A stretch of DNA of 64,000 nucleotides from Elymus sibiricus (lineage: Eukaryota; Streptophyta; Magnoliopsida; Poales; Poaceae). The notes under the pieces were generated by a model. The model had not been told where the DNA came from, did no database searches, and was given only the letters and a program-made list of their open reading frames with translations. Positions 1-10,263 of the stretch are shown here, piece after piece. The DNA lies in contig CM077676.1 of the NCBI GenBank assembly GCA_039707655.1, positions 453,706,379 to 453,770,378 on the forward strand, read 5' to 3'. How positions within the stretch are numbered: position 1 is the first letter of the stretch; every line of letters begins with the position of its first letter. A program made the translations under genes and the position numbers.

Positions 1-1563
1 TAGTTCCCACCGGAACCCAGACAGCCTTTCGGCTCTACGAAACTGTTTCGTGTGAGGGAGAGAAGAAAGGCAGATCATGCATGCCATTTGGTGAGAGAGT
101 TGGAGTGAGTGTGGAGAGCTCCTCTCCACCTCTATTTATAGGAGAAAGAGGGGTGGAGGGGCTGAAAATTCAGCCACAAAAATGGGTTCCTTCCCTCCCA
201 AGCCTTCTCCAAGATCTTTAGGTAAAAGCCCCAAAAAGTGGCTTTCCAAAAAGCAACCAAAAAGTGCTTTTCACTATTCATGGAAACATTTTTCCGCGAC
301 CGTTAGATCCGAAAATATTTTTGTAGGTCTTAGAACATTTCCAGTACCCACTAAAATAATTTTGGACGCGTTCCGAAACAATTCCGGATTAGTGATTTTC
401 ATCTGCGAAAAGCAACCAAAGCGGTTGCGGCAGCTCCGGAACATTTTCGGGTTTTTTCTCCGGAAAAATCCCAGAAGTTCCCAGAACAATTCTGGCACCC
501 TCTAAGAATCTCCACGCATGTGCCGAAACCATTTTGACTTAATGGTATACTCCGAAACTATTCTAGTGTTCTCTCTCCGGAACTTTTCCGTTGTCTCCGA
601 AACTTTTCCGACGACTTTCTCTCAGACTCCCTGTCTAGTATTCAGCAGATAGATGACCCTTAAGCATGTGACCCTATAGGTTTGGTGAAGTATAGACATG
701 ACCGGAACACTTTCCGATCAATGATCAATATCGGAGCCGTGGACACCCATATTGACCCCTATACCCACACGAATAAATATTCGAGTGAACCTCCAATTGC
801 CGTCTGCTATTCCTGTTGCTTTGCGATATATTACAAAACCCGAGGTGAGATTTATCGGCATCCCCGTAGATCAACAACTTGTCCACTATGCCAGTTACCT
901 CGTTACCGGTTTTGTTCTCTTTTCTCGTTCACGTGTTCCGGCATCCCTGTGATCAAATCACAATGTGTCTGGCCAGACGATGATGGATACCGTAACACCG
1001 AGAGGGCCCAGAGATATCTCTCCATCGTCGGAGGAGCAAATTCCAATCTTGAGCTATCAAGTCCCTTGACATACTTTTCCATGAACTCGTAAGCCGCCGT
1101 AATAGCCACCCATTTACGGATGACGTTTAACAAACCCCAAAGTTCATGAAGCAAACATGAAGAAACTCGATACTCTCATGGTCTAAGGAATTATGCAAAC
1201 GTTAACTTTCTCTGTGTTATTAACCATTAACTTGTGACGAATGTATCTCATAGCATAACATCAATTCGGGTCGATTCAACACAAATGTTCTTCTAACATT
1301 GTGCCCTCAAAGTTGCCGGCATAGACATGCCCATGATCAGGAAAACATAATCATCATGCAATCACTTGAGCCAGTCTTAGAGGCTTGACCAGGAATACTT
1401 TTTACCATTTATTATTCCACACGTGCATATGAGTTTTCCTCCGAGCCTCATGGTTATTGCAGACTCGAGAACCATAGCAGTTATAGCACGGACTATAAAC
1501 ATAATTAGGAACATGGGGATAAACAATAACATTTATTATTGCCTCTAGGGCATATCTCCAACA
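1..1563 (-). mobile_element. Copia LTR (BARE/WIS/Angela type), truncated by the window start
   Basis: Read on the minus strand, the sequence from 1563 downwards begins TGTTGGAGATATGCCCTAG followed by an AGGCAATAATAAA-like stretch. This is the usual start of BARE1/WIS/Angela-group LTRs in Triticeae. The rest of the interval reads as continuous noncoding LTR sequence to base 1, with a TATA box near 132-141. The U3 part is therefore about 1.43 kb, and R/U5 would lie to the left of the window. No PBS or internal domain is visible, so this could be either LTR of a full element or a solo LTR. The target duplication cannot be tested. Small open frames inside (for example 682-1092 and 903-1154) have no recognisable domain and are not called. 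The family name is from recall of the LTR terminus; the orientation is seen directly. Confidence 0.8.
132..141 (-). promoter_or_regulatory. TATA box of the Copia LTR promoter
   Basis: The minus strand reads CTATAAATAG here, near the 3' part of the LTR and about 1.43 kb from its TG terminus. This is the expected place for the U3 core promoter in BARE/Angela LTRs. Transcription would run leftwards out of the window. Assignment is by motif and position only. Confidence 0.5.
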
Positions 1564-1931
1564 GAATCAACAACAATGGCGACGACGGCGGCGGTTCACC
1601 TAATTCCGGTGGCGGGGACGGGGGCCGAAAGGGCTGTACATCGGGCAGAAGGGCGGCGGAGGGCAGGGGAGGCAACGAGGCAGCGGCGGGGCCAATGGGG
1701 GGTCGCCGGGGGTCGCGCCGGCGAAAGTGCAGGCACGGGGGGCGACGCGAGGGAGCGGCTCGGCTTTTACTCGGCCGCCAATCGGCGGAGTAAATTTAGG
1801 GAGAGGATAAGGGAGAGGAGTAAAAATTTACTCCCTTACGGCGGATAAGGGATCGGCTAGGTCCCGGTTAGAGGAGTAAAACAGAAAGTTTACTCCTCTA
1901 ACCGGTTATAAGGGATCGGTTAGAGTTGCCC
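1564..1931. other. GC-rich remnant, possibly the right end of another Harbinger-type element
   Basis: This stretch lies between the Copia LTR and the next element. It is GC-rich in its first 220 bases, then changes to repeated GAGTAAA / TTTACTC motifs. The right end reads AGAGTTGCCC and abuts a TTA trinucleotide at 1932-1934, which is also the left target duplication of the next element. That fits a PIF/Harbinger-type terminus, with the Copia element having inserted into it and removed its left end from view. Overlapping open frames at 1539-1848 look compositional, and no gene is supported. Confidence 0.35.
1864..1905. repeat. 17-bp perfect inverted repeat (hairpin)
   Basis: The left arm at 1864-1880 begins CCGGTTAGAGG and the right arm at 1889-1905 is its exact complement. 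The loop is 8 bases, ACAGAAAG. A looser GAGTAAA/TTTACTC pair lies just to the left, around 1790-1845. This is typical of subterminal structure in small TIR transposons. Confidence 0.85.
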
Positions 1932-2243
1932 TTAGAGCATCTCTAGCAGATCCCGCAAACCGGGTCGTCCGCTATAATAACCGCCGATTTGCGGGATCCA
2001 TCCCGTATCCCTCGACCCGAGCAGATCCTCCAAATCGTGCCATCCCGAATTTTTTTTGTGGATCCTGCATTCGCGAGCCCATTTCCTCCATATGTGCGGG
2101 AATCCACCCGATTTTGCCGGATCCCCTTTCGGTTGGCGCAAAGCAACTTCCGCCTGCTTCCGTTCCCACCTCCCGCCCTGCCGCCGCCGCCTATCCGGCC
2201 TCCGACCTCGTCGTTCGGCCTCGCGGCACCGGAATTCAACCGG

Positions 2244-4226
2244 ATGGAGCCACCGCCGCCCCCGGGTGCACCATACCATGCCCCGCCACCGCCACCACCA
2301 CCGTCGGTCTGTCCGCCTGGGCATCCCACGGCTCCAACTCCTCCCGCCGGCGCTCCAATTCCTCCCGCCACCGCCGCCACCATCAAGAGGAAGAGTCAAG
2401 GGAGCCATCTCGTAGCCGGCGCAGCCGGCGCGGCAGCATTGACTGTCGCCCCCGCTCCAGTTCCACGCGCCCCGGCCAAGAAGAAGAAGACCGCCTCGAC
2501 CGGCCCCGCCGGTGCACGGGCGAAGCCCCTGAGGAAGAAGGCGATCGCGTCAAGGGTTCGAGCTCCTCCTCCGCCTTCGGCCGACCCAGGCATCCGCATT
2601 GACGGCGAGGCTGCCGGCCACACCCACAACATGTTTGATGAATCGGCCGGGAGGTAAAAAAAAATGTTTTTCTTGCTTTGCTCCGGTCATTTATGTTTCG
2701 TCCGTTTGGACTAGTTGTTTGAGCTTTGGCCGTTGATTTTTGTAGCCAAAATGTGCCCTACACATATACGGAGATGTTGGCCGAGAGCACGGTGAATTTG
2801 AGTGCCCCCTTGGCGATTTCGATGCATCATACGTTGAGGTCGAGGCGGAGGTGCACGACAAGAATGAAGATGATGATGAAGTGCAAGAGATCGAGGAGGC
2901 CGACTATGATGGTCGGACGGGGAGGCCGGCAACTACACCGAGACGGAGGATGTGTGCTTAGTTAAAGCATGGGAAAGCATCTCTCCTGACTCCATTGTCG
3001 GCAAGGATCAAACCTATGGAAACTATTGGCAAAGGATCGAGGATAAATTTCATCAAATGATGCCATTCCAATCCGGCCGGAGCTTGAAGGGCCTTCAAGG
3101 CCATTGGGACACAATCAACAAAGCTTGCGGCCGTTGGGCTGGATGCTTGGAGCAAGTGCGAAATGCACCACCAAGTGGCGTCACTATTGATGATTATGTG
3201 CGCATTTCTTCATCTTCTCTTCATGTCCCTGGCCATTTCATAGAAATATTGTGAGCTCATACTTGTCTCAATGTTTGTGTGTAGGAGCGCATCACCAATG
3301 AGTACTAAAAGCAAACCCCGGCCTCCAATGGCCGGTCATTCAATCTTCAACATTGTTGGAAATGGCTCCGCGATAGTGAGAAGTGGAGGGTGCGGGACAA
3401 AGAATCCCCACCAAAGAGAGGCATCAAAATGGAGGTTGAGGATGATGATGATAGTGATGATGCCCCAAGAGGAGGAAGAAACAAGGGCAAACCGGATGGA
3501 AACAAGAATTAGAAAGCAAGAGTCAAGAGGACGTCCGAGGCAATCACTTTGAGGGATCAAATTGGTGAGATGGCGAAGATGAAGGAGGCTATGCTAGCCA
3601 AGCATTGGGATGCAAAAGTTGCCATGGCCGAGAAGAAAGAGAAGCACAAAGAGGAGAAATGGGAAAAGAGATGTGCCTTCGAGGAGCGCAAGCTCATCCT
3701 AGAGGAGCAAAAGAGGAAGGACGAGAGGACCGCCGAGGAGGACCGATTCATGATGATGAATCCAGAGGGCATGGATGCAATGGCAAGAGAATTTTGGGAG
3801 ATGAAAAGAATGGAGATCATGCTCCGGAGGAAGATGGAGCTTCAAAATCTTATGGACGGTGGTAGTGTTGGGTTTGGTGGGGGCTTTTCTTTCGGCAATG
3901 GTGGTGGTGGCCTCGGCATGGGTGGTGGTGGTGGTGGCAGCTTCGGCATTGGTGGTGGTGGTGGTGGCTTCAGCATTGGTGGTTTCGGCATGGGTGGTGG
4001 TGGTGGTGATGGTGGCTTCGACATGGGTGGTGGTGCTTCGGCAAGCCATGTGAATGGTGGTGATGGTGGTCGTGCTCAACCTCCGGTCCTAGTTCGTGAA
4101 GATGGTGGTGCGAGCTCTCTGGTTCAAGTGCGTGAAGATGGTGTTGTGAGCTCTCCGGTCAATGTGGATGATGGCGATGGCGGTGTTGGTGGCGACGTTC
4201 TTCGCAACAATGAGAATGTTGCTTGA
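2244..4226 (+). pseudogene. Harbinger ORF1-type Myb/SANT-like protein with NAM-associated C-terminus (broken)
   Basis: The likely start is the ATG at 2244, which opens a proline- and lysine-rich N-terminus. A splice donor is plausible at 2654 and an acceptor at 2744-2745. The next coding block (about 2746-3200) ends in a trihelix/SANT-like segment with KAWESIS, NYWQRIEDKF and LQGHWDTINKACGRW. Another exon begins after an acceptor near 3284 (LQHCWKWLRDSEKW, RDKESPPKRG). The last block (3549-4226) is a charged coiled coil with FWEMKRMEIM and then a glycine-rich tail. These match the protein that grass databases often label 'glutathione S-transferase T3-like' or 'NAM-associated C-terminal domain', known as the DNA-binding partner of the Harbinger transposase. 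The gene is damaged: a frame change near 2920-2935, TAA at 3306-3308 and TAG at 3510-3512. Exon limits are inferred from GT/AG motifs. Confidence 0.6.
3855..4045 (+). repeat. GGT/GGC-rich coding microsatellite (glycine-rich tail)
   Basis: A run of GGTGGTGGT units, interrupted by short F/S/M-coding units, encodes a Gly-rich tail with repeats such as GGGGGGSFGIGG. The complementary strand is also open and gives Pro- or Thr-rich frames. Those minus-strand frames are artefacts of the repeat. Confidence 0.8.
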
Positions 4227-4535
4227 TTGATCTATGTCATTTGGGCATCTTTTGTCTTGTTTTATCGCGCATTCATGAACCTAAACTTGATACTTGTTTG
4301 TTGCGCACGATTTTGGATGTGATGAACTAGTATGATGATCTACTAGTGATGTATATATATGATGATGAACTAGTTTTTATGCAATTGTGATGATGAACTT
4401 GATAAATATTTGCCTATAATTGTTTTTGCGGGACGGTGAGCCCTCCGGCGCGGAATAGATCCCGCAAACGCGTCCCACAAAACATTTGCGGGATGGGTAT
4501 ACGGGAACTGTTCTGCCGGAGGGCTCGGGCTCTTA

Positions 4536-5042
4536 CTCAGCAACCTCGTGAGTTTTGGAACATTTTTTTTGCTCGAGTCCACAACCACAACCGTGACGTG
4601 AGTGCTGCTTCTGAAATCTATATATAGACCCAAAGGTGCATATCCAACCAATCTTGACCATCAAATCAGGTCAATTCAACGACTCGAGTTGCTTCAATGG
4701 TGGGCGCTCAACACATTTAGCGTGTAGTTAATAATACGAAAATGCTAAACATACAAAGGTTTACAGGCAATTACATGCTGACTAGAATTTTTTTCTAACT
4801 AACTAACCTCTCCCCCTGGTTTTCACCGGGGTGGGCCCCTCCTCCCTCTTAATCTCCAATCAAAACTCACCTGCCTATAAATCCCTGTAACTCTATGTAT
4901 CTCTAGCATTACTGTTAATAATATCATACCAAATATTAAATCCAGCACTAATCAAATAATTAACATGCAAATAATATCCTACCTAATATATGTATGCACA
5001 TAATATACGGTCTAATATCAACGTGCATTGCATGTACGGATA
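4536..5042. other. Intergenic sequence, nothing identified
   Basis: This is AT-rich, noncoding sequence to the right of the Harbinger-like element. It contains a short hairpin around CCCCCTGGTTTTCACCGGGG (about 4813-4832) and a TATA-like CCTATAAATCCC near 4873. I see no gene, LTR end or clear target duplication. Confidence 0.6.
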
Positions 5043-5495
5043 TACTAGTTATTAGTGGAACGCCCGTGCATTGCTATGGGCTATAATGCACATATAAATG
5101 AATTAAACAAATGATTAAGGTCGTCTATAAGGTCGAAGCTCATTTCTCCCCCATACGTCCTGGTGTGTTCGAATATCAAACAGGCGCCCAGTAGGCTCCT
5201 CAAAATTCAACCGTCTAGACAGTCCAGGCTCCCCCAAATCCAGACCATATGTGGAGGAGAAATGTGATTGTCCGGACTATCTACCATGTTATCTCCAACA
5301 CGCTGGCCCAACACAAAAACCTACCCCATGATGCACCCTTCCCTTCTCCTGTAAGACCCTCCCCTTCCCGCTCGGTTTTCCGCCGTAGCGGGACATTTCT
5401 CACTGGAGCCATCTCTTTTAAAAATGGATGACTCCCACCTCAGCTTCGCTGTGCGTTGCCCATGCATTGCTACGGAGCATATATATATTCTAGTA
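5043..5495. mobile_element. Candidate small TIR element with GCCCGTGCATTGC motif (uncertain)
   Basis: TACTAG at 5043-5048 is mirrored by CTAGTA at 5490-5495. Just inside each end is a quasi-palindrome of the CCCGTGCATTGCTATGGG type (about 5082-5100, and 5449-5475 in a related form). Similar 'CCCGTGCATTGC' ends are widespread in Triticeae DNA transposons, but I cannot assign a superfamily. No convincing target duplication was found, so the limits are tentative. Confidence 0.3.
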
Positions 5496-6216
5496 TTCAG
5501 CATTAATTTTGTCTAACATTTTTTTAAGATCCTCATGTACATCAAGTGGTATTCTCGGCTTTCTTTTACCACTAAATCACTCCGCCTCTTCTTCTTATTC
5601 CACCCACTATCTCCACCTCTCCAATCCAAGCACCCATTCAAACACGAAACCGTGTAGTTGGGGCATCTCTCTCTCTCGCCCTCCCTCCTTCTCTCTGCAG
5701 TTTGGGTATATTTCAGAACGTTCTTGTCTTAGAAAGGCGTGCAGGCAGATTTTTGTTGTGTCATGGCAAGCTACTCTCCTTCGCCCTCTCCACCCCCTCC
5801 CTCCCTCCCTCCCTTCCGCTCCCTCCCCCAACTCGATACAAGGAATGGTTAATTTAGGAAAACCGGCAAAAAACCACAAACACCTACATACCGCATGATC
5901 GATTAAGGGACAACCGTGCAAAAAAACCTACCACACGATTGATTAGGGGACAACCGTGCAAAAAAAAGACCACAAGATTGATTAAGGGACAATCTTGCAA
6001 AAACCCCACAACCAGTGGATAAACTTGCCACCCTCGCAGCACAAGGTCGCCACCCATGCCATGCAGAGCCATGGGTCCACCTCATAGAGCTAATGTTGCA
6101 TGGTCCTCCGAGGCCGCCGCTGCCTCGGCGTACATGCACCGTCCGAAGCCGCCACCCCAGCATCCATCGCCCCAACCACGAAGAACCCTGCATAACCGAA
6201 TTCCAAGACGGCGCCT
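5496..6216. other. Low-copy sequence with a pyrimidine-rich tract and a tandem repeat
   Basis: This stretch contains a CCTCCCTCCC-type pyrimidine tract (about 5783-5832) and a 3-unit tandem repeat (5889-6006). Open frames at 5509-5898 and 6015-6301 lack recognisable domains. The last 5 bases (6212-6216, CGCCT) are the target duplication of the next element, so this segment was once continuous with 12905 onwards. No gene is supported. Confidence 0.6.
5889..6006. repeat. Three imperfect ~40-bp tandem repeats
   Basis: Three successive units each contain GATTGATTAAGGGACAA or a one-base variant, followed by CCGTGCAAAAAAA or CTTGCAAAAA. Each unit is about 38-41 bases and the copies differ at several positions. 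On the complement the A-runs appear as T-runs. No function is suggested. Confidence 0.85.
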
Positions 6217-7785
6217 TGCTACTTGTGAGCTGCGTTGGGATTTCCCCGAAGAGGAGGGGATGATGCAGTACAGTAGAGATAAGTATTTCCCTCAATTATG
6301 AAACAAAGGTTATCAATCCAGTAGGAGAATCACGCAACAACTCGTTAGCAGCACCTGCACACAAAATAATAAATCCTCGCACCCAACGCGAACAAGGGGT
6401 TGTCAATCCCTTGGCGGTTATTTGCAAGATTAAATTGTATGGTGATAGATAGATAGATCGAACAAAAATACAAGATAAAATAAATAAAGTAAAATTGCAG
6501 CAAGGTATTTTTGGGATTTTTAATATATGATAAAAGTAGACCCGGGGGCCATAGTTTTCACTAGAGGCTTCTCTCTTGAAAATAGCATACGGTGGGTAAA
6601 CAAATTACTATTGGGCAATTGATAGAAAAGCAAATAATCATGACGATATCCAAGGCAATTAATGATCATGTATATAGGCATCACGTCCGAGACAAGTAGA
6701 CCGACTCCTGCCTGCATCTACTACTATTACTCCACCCATCGACCGCTATCCAGCATGCATCTAGAGTATTAAGTTCATAAAGAACGGAGTAACGCCTTAA
6801 GCAAGATGACATGATGTAGACAAAGTAAACTCACGCATGAATAAACCCCATATTTTTACCCTTAATAGCAACGATACATACGTGTCATGTCCCTTTCTGT
6901 CACTGGGATTGAGCACCGCAAGATCGAACCCATTACAAAGCACCTCTCCCATTGCAAGATAAATTAATCTAGTTGGCCAAACCAAATCAATAGATCGGAG
7001 AGAAATACGAAGCTATAACAATCATGCATAAAAGAGTTCAGAGAAGACTCAAATAATATTCATGGATAATCTGAGCATAAACTCACAATTCATCAGATCC
7101 CAATAAACACACCGCAAAAAGTGATTACATCGGATAGAACTCCAAGAACATCGAGGAGAACATTGTATTGAAGATCAAAAAGAGAGAAGAAGCCATCTAG
7201 CTACTAACTATGGACCCAAAGGTCTGTGGTAAACTACTCACGCATCATCAGAAGGGCAGCAAGGTTGATGGAGAGCCCCTCCGTGATCGAATCCCCCTCC
7301 GGCGGAGTGCCGAAAAAGGCCTCCAGATGGGATCTCTCGAGAATAGGAACTTGCGGTGGCGAAAAAAGTATTCCGTGGACTCCCCTATTGGTTTACCGAT
7401 TTTAGAGTATTTATAGAGGTGGAATTAGGTCAAACGGAGCAAAGGTGGGCCCACGAGGCACCAGGGCGCGCCACCCCCCCTGGGGCGCGCCCTGGTGGCT
7501 CGTGGCCACCTCCTCTGTCTTCTGGCCCTCTCCCGAAGCTTCTAGTGTCTCTTATGTTCAGAAAAAAATCTCTAAAAAGTTTCGTGGCATTTGGACTTCG
7601 GTTGGTACTGATATTCTGAAAAACCAAAAACAGGCAAAAAACAGCAACTGGCACTGGGCACTAAGTTAATAGGTTAGTCCCAAAAAATGATATATAGTTG
7701 CTTGTAAGTGTATATAAAACATCCAAGATTGATACTATAATAGCATGGAACAATCAAAAATTATAGATACGTTGGAGACGTATTA
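6217..7785 (-). repeat. 3' LTR of Gypsy-type family 1
   Basis: This is 1569 bp, nearly identical to 11337-12899 and to the solo LTR at 34977-36538. In minus-strand orientation it ends with GCTCACAAGTAGCA. Its first bases are TAATACGTCTCC instead of TGATACGTCTCC, a single change at the terminal dinucleotide. The 68-codon frame at 7210-7416 recurs in all three copies because the LTR is repeated, and is not treated as a gene. Confidence 0.93.
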
Positions 7786-7800
7786 GCATCCCCAAGCTTA
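7786..7800 (-). promoter_or_regulatory. Polypurine tract of Gypsy-type family 1
   Basis: The minus strand reads TAAGCTTGGGGATGC immediately before the 3' LTR. This is the expected place for the primer of plus-strand DNA synthesis. Two further copies of the same 15-mer lie inside the element at 9530-9544 and 9587-9601. Confidence 0.75.
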
Positions 7801-9119
7801 ATTCCTGCTCATCCTCGAGTAGGTAAATGATAAAAACAGAATTTTTGATGTGGAATGCTACCTATCATATTCATAATATACTCTTTTCTTTTGTAGCATG
7901 GACATTTGGAATTGAATGATTCAAAGCAATAGTCTATAATTTGACATGAAGACATAAATACTCAAGCATACTAACAAGCAACCATGTCTTTTAAAATATC
8001 AACGCTAAAGAAAGCTATCCCTAGCCCATTATGCTCAATCATTGATCCATTCATGAAATACACCCAATATTAGCTACACTCAATGCACAAGTATGACAAT
8101 AGTGCTCTCTAGTTGGTGCTTTGCGAGAGAAGATGGAGACTCAAAATAAAAATAAAAATTGCATAAAAGTAAATAGATATGCCCTTCGCAGAGGGAAGCA
8201 GAGATTTGCAGAGGTGCCAGAGCTCAAGGCTTAAATTAGAGAGATAAAATTATTTTGAGAGGCATGTTTTTCCTGTCAACGAAAACGACCGAGAATTCCC
8301 AATATCTTCCATGCTAGACACATTATAGGTGGTTCCCAAACAGAAAATAAAGTTTATTTCCTTTCCACCATTCTTTCACAATCCATGGCTAGCCGTATCC
8401 ACGGGTGCCTTCCATACCAACACTTTCCAAGGAATTTGTTATTATCATCATAAATTTATTTATTTTCATTTCGGGACTGAGCATCCCTATTACCTGCCAC
8501 TCTCTCGTGCAATGACAAGTGAATAAACACTCATCGTGAGAATAACACACCTAGCATGGAAAATATTGGCCACCCCCTGCCGCTTCATGAGCGGTACGGG
8601 CACACAAAACGGAAAATTATTTTGAAAAATTAGAGTTGGCACATGCAAATTTACTTGGAACGACATGGAAATACCGCATATAGGCAAGTATGGTGGACTC
8701 ATTTGGCACAACTTGGGTTTAAGGAGTTGGATGCACAAGCAGTAATCCCGCTTAGTACAAATGAAGGCTAGCAAATAGATTGAGAAGCGACCAACCAAAA
8801 AGCGAAAACAGTCATAAACATGCATTGAACATAACTAACACCGAATAATGCACCATAAGTAGGATATAATTTCGTTGAATAACTATTGACTTTATGTGCA
8901 TGCATAGGGAATCGCAAACCTTAACACCAATATTCTTACTAAATCACAATTACTCACTAACATGGATCACATATTATCATCTCCATATCGCAAAACTATT
9001 GCAAGGAATCAAACTTATCATATCCAATGATCTATACGAAAGTTTTTATTATATCCCTCTTGAATATTCATCACTTTGGGACCAAATTCATATCTTGTGC
9101 AAATTACCATTACTATTAT

Positions 9120-9320
9120 CAACTCTCAAAAAGATATAAGTGAAGCATGAGAGTGCAAATATTTTGTCAAAAATTTTAATCTTATCAACTCTCAAAATAA
9201 TATAAGCGAAGCATGAGAGTTCAAATATTTCTTCAAAATATAGCCACCGCCGTGCTCAAAAAGATTTAAGTGAAGCACTAGAGCAACTGCCTAGCTCAAA
9301 AGATTTAAGTGAAGCACATA
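9120..9320 (-). repeat. Array of GATATAAGTGAAGCA motifs
   Basis: Units of the form CTCAAAAAGATATAAGTGAAG followed by GCATGAGAG or a variant recur about four times, with unequal spacers. On the minus strand the core reads TGCTTCACTTATATC. A matching array is present at 43449-43680 in the second non-autonomous family. Conservation across two families, without coding potential, suggests a cis-acting role. Confidence 0.75.
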
Positions 9321-9513
9321 GAGTATTCTAACAAATCATGATAAACGTGTGGCTCTCTCGAATAAGTGTGTCCAGCAAAGATGATTGTGACAAACTAAAA
9401 AGCAAACAAAGCAACGACACATATAATACATGACGCTCCAAGCAAAACTCATGATATGTGACGAATAAAAATATAGCTCCAAGTAAAATTACCGATAGTT
9501 GGTAGAAGAAAGA

Positions 9514-9601
9514 GGGGATGCCTTCCGGGGCATCCCCAAGCTTAGTTGCTTGAGTCTTCCTTGAATATTACCTTGGGGTGCCTTGGGCATCCCCAAGCTT
9601 A
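9514..9601 (-). promoter_or_regulatory. Hairpin plus two internal copies of the polypurine tract
   Basis: GGGGATGCC and its complement GGCATCCCC form a 9-bp stem around TTCCGG (about 9514-9537). The 15-mer found at the 3' polypurine tract, GCATCCCCAAGCTTA on the plus strand, occurs at 9530-9544 and again at 9587-9601. The block is nearly identical at 43812-43896 in the second family. It may act as an internal polypurine tract or packaging structure. Confidence 0.6.
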
Positions 9602-10263
9602 GGCTCTTGCCACTCCTTATTCCTTCATCCATCGTGATCTTACTCAAAACTTGAAAACTTCAATCACACAGAACTCAACAAAACCTTCGTGAGATCCGTT
9701 AGTATAACAAACAAATCTTTAACTTTAGGTACTGCAGTAAATTGATTCATATTTAATATTGGCACAATGATACTGTACTCCAACTTCTCCATGACTCATA
9801 CCCCCCGATACGATCCATAGATTCATCAAAATAAGCAAACTATGCAACAAAAACAGAATCTGTCTAAAACAGAACAGTCTGTAAAGATCTATTTAAAAGC
9901 CATACTTTTGTAACTCCAAAAATTCTGAAAAATTAGGACAACGTGGTAAATTCATATACCAATACTGTGTACAAATTTCAGATTTTTTTGACGCTCTAGT
10001 ACAGAATTAAAATTCCAGAACTGGACGCAAAACTTTCTGTTTTCCAAACAGCATCAATTATACTATCTTCCAAATCATCCCAAAGGCTTTACTTGGCACA
10101 AACACTAATTAAAACATAACAACACAATCATAACAGAGGTTATAATTATGTAAACACACAAGAACATAAATAAAAAGCAAAAATTTATTTTATTCATTGG
10201 GTTGCCTCCCAACAAGCTCTTTCTTTATAGCCATTAAGATAGGCTTCAAGATTTTAATGATGC

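Larger units (their letters stand above)
1935..4532. mobile_element. PIF/Harbinger-like DNA transposon, carrying ORF1 only
   Basis: The left end reads GAGCATCTCTAGCAGATCCC. The right end, on the complement, reads GAGCCCGAGCCCTCCGGCAG. These are imperfect terminal inverted repeats. The trinucleotide TTA flanks both sides (1932-1934 and 4533-4535), which is the diagnostic 3-bp duplication of PIF/Harbinger elements. Subterminal copies of TTTGCGGGAT occur near both ends. The only coding content is a broken Myb/SANT-like gene with a C-terminal 'NAM-associated' region, which corresponds to ORF1 of plant Harbinger elements. I see no DDE transposase, so the element is non-autonomous or internally deleted. 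The boundaries rest on imperfect TIRs plus a 3-bp duplication and are moderately secure. Confidence 0.6.
7801..10263 (-). other. Long noncoding part of the family 1 internal domain
   Basis: About 2.4 kb of AT-rich sequence lies between the ORF and the polypurine tract. No frame above about 110 codons has a recognisable domain. It holds an array of GATATAAGTGAAGCA-like motifs (about 9120-9320), a GC-rich hairpin and two internal polypurine-tract copies (9514-9601). The same modules occur in the same order in the 40114-47723 element, so this stretch probably contains cis-acting RNA signals rather than a decayed pol gene. That is inference. Confidence 0.7.

Noticed and set aside
182..1154. Several 66-136 codon frames in the first kilobase
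   Set aside because: They lie within a Copia LTR, overlap each other on both strands and show no domain.
3842..4079. Pro- and Thr-rich minus-strand frames opposite the Gly-rich tail
   Set aside because: They are shadows of the GGT/GGC repeat of the plus-strand gene.
7210..7416. 68-codon frame also seen at 12326-12532 and 35966-36172
   Set aside because: The three copies exist because the LTR is repeated, and the frame has no recognisable domain. The same applies to the 62- and 71-codon minus frames in these LTRs.
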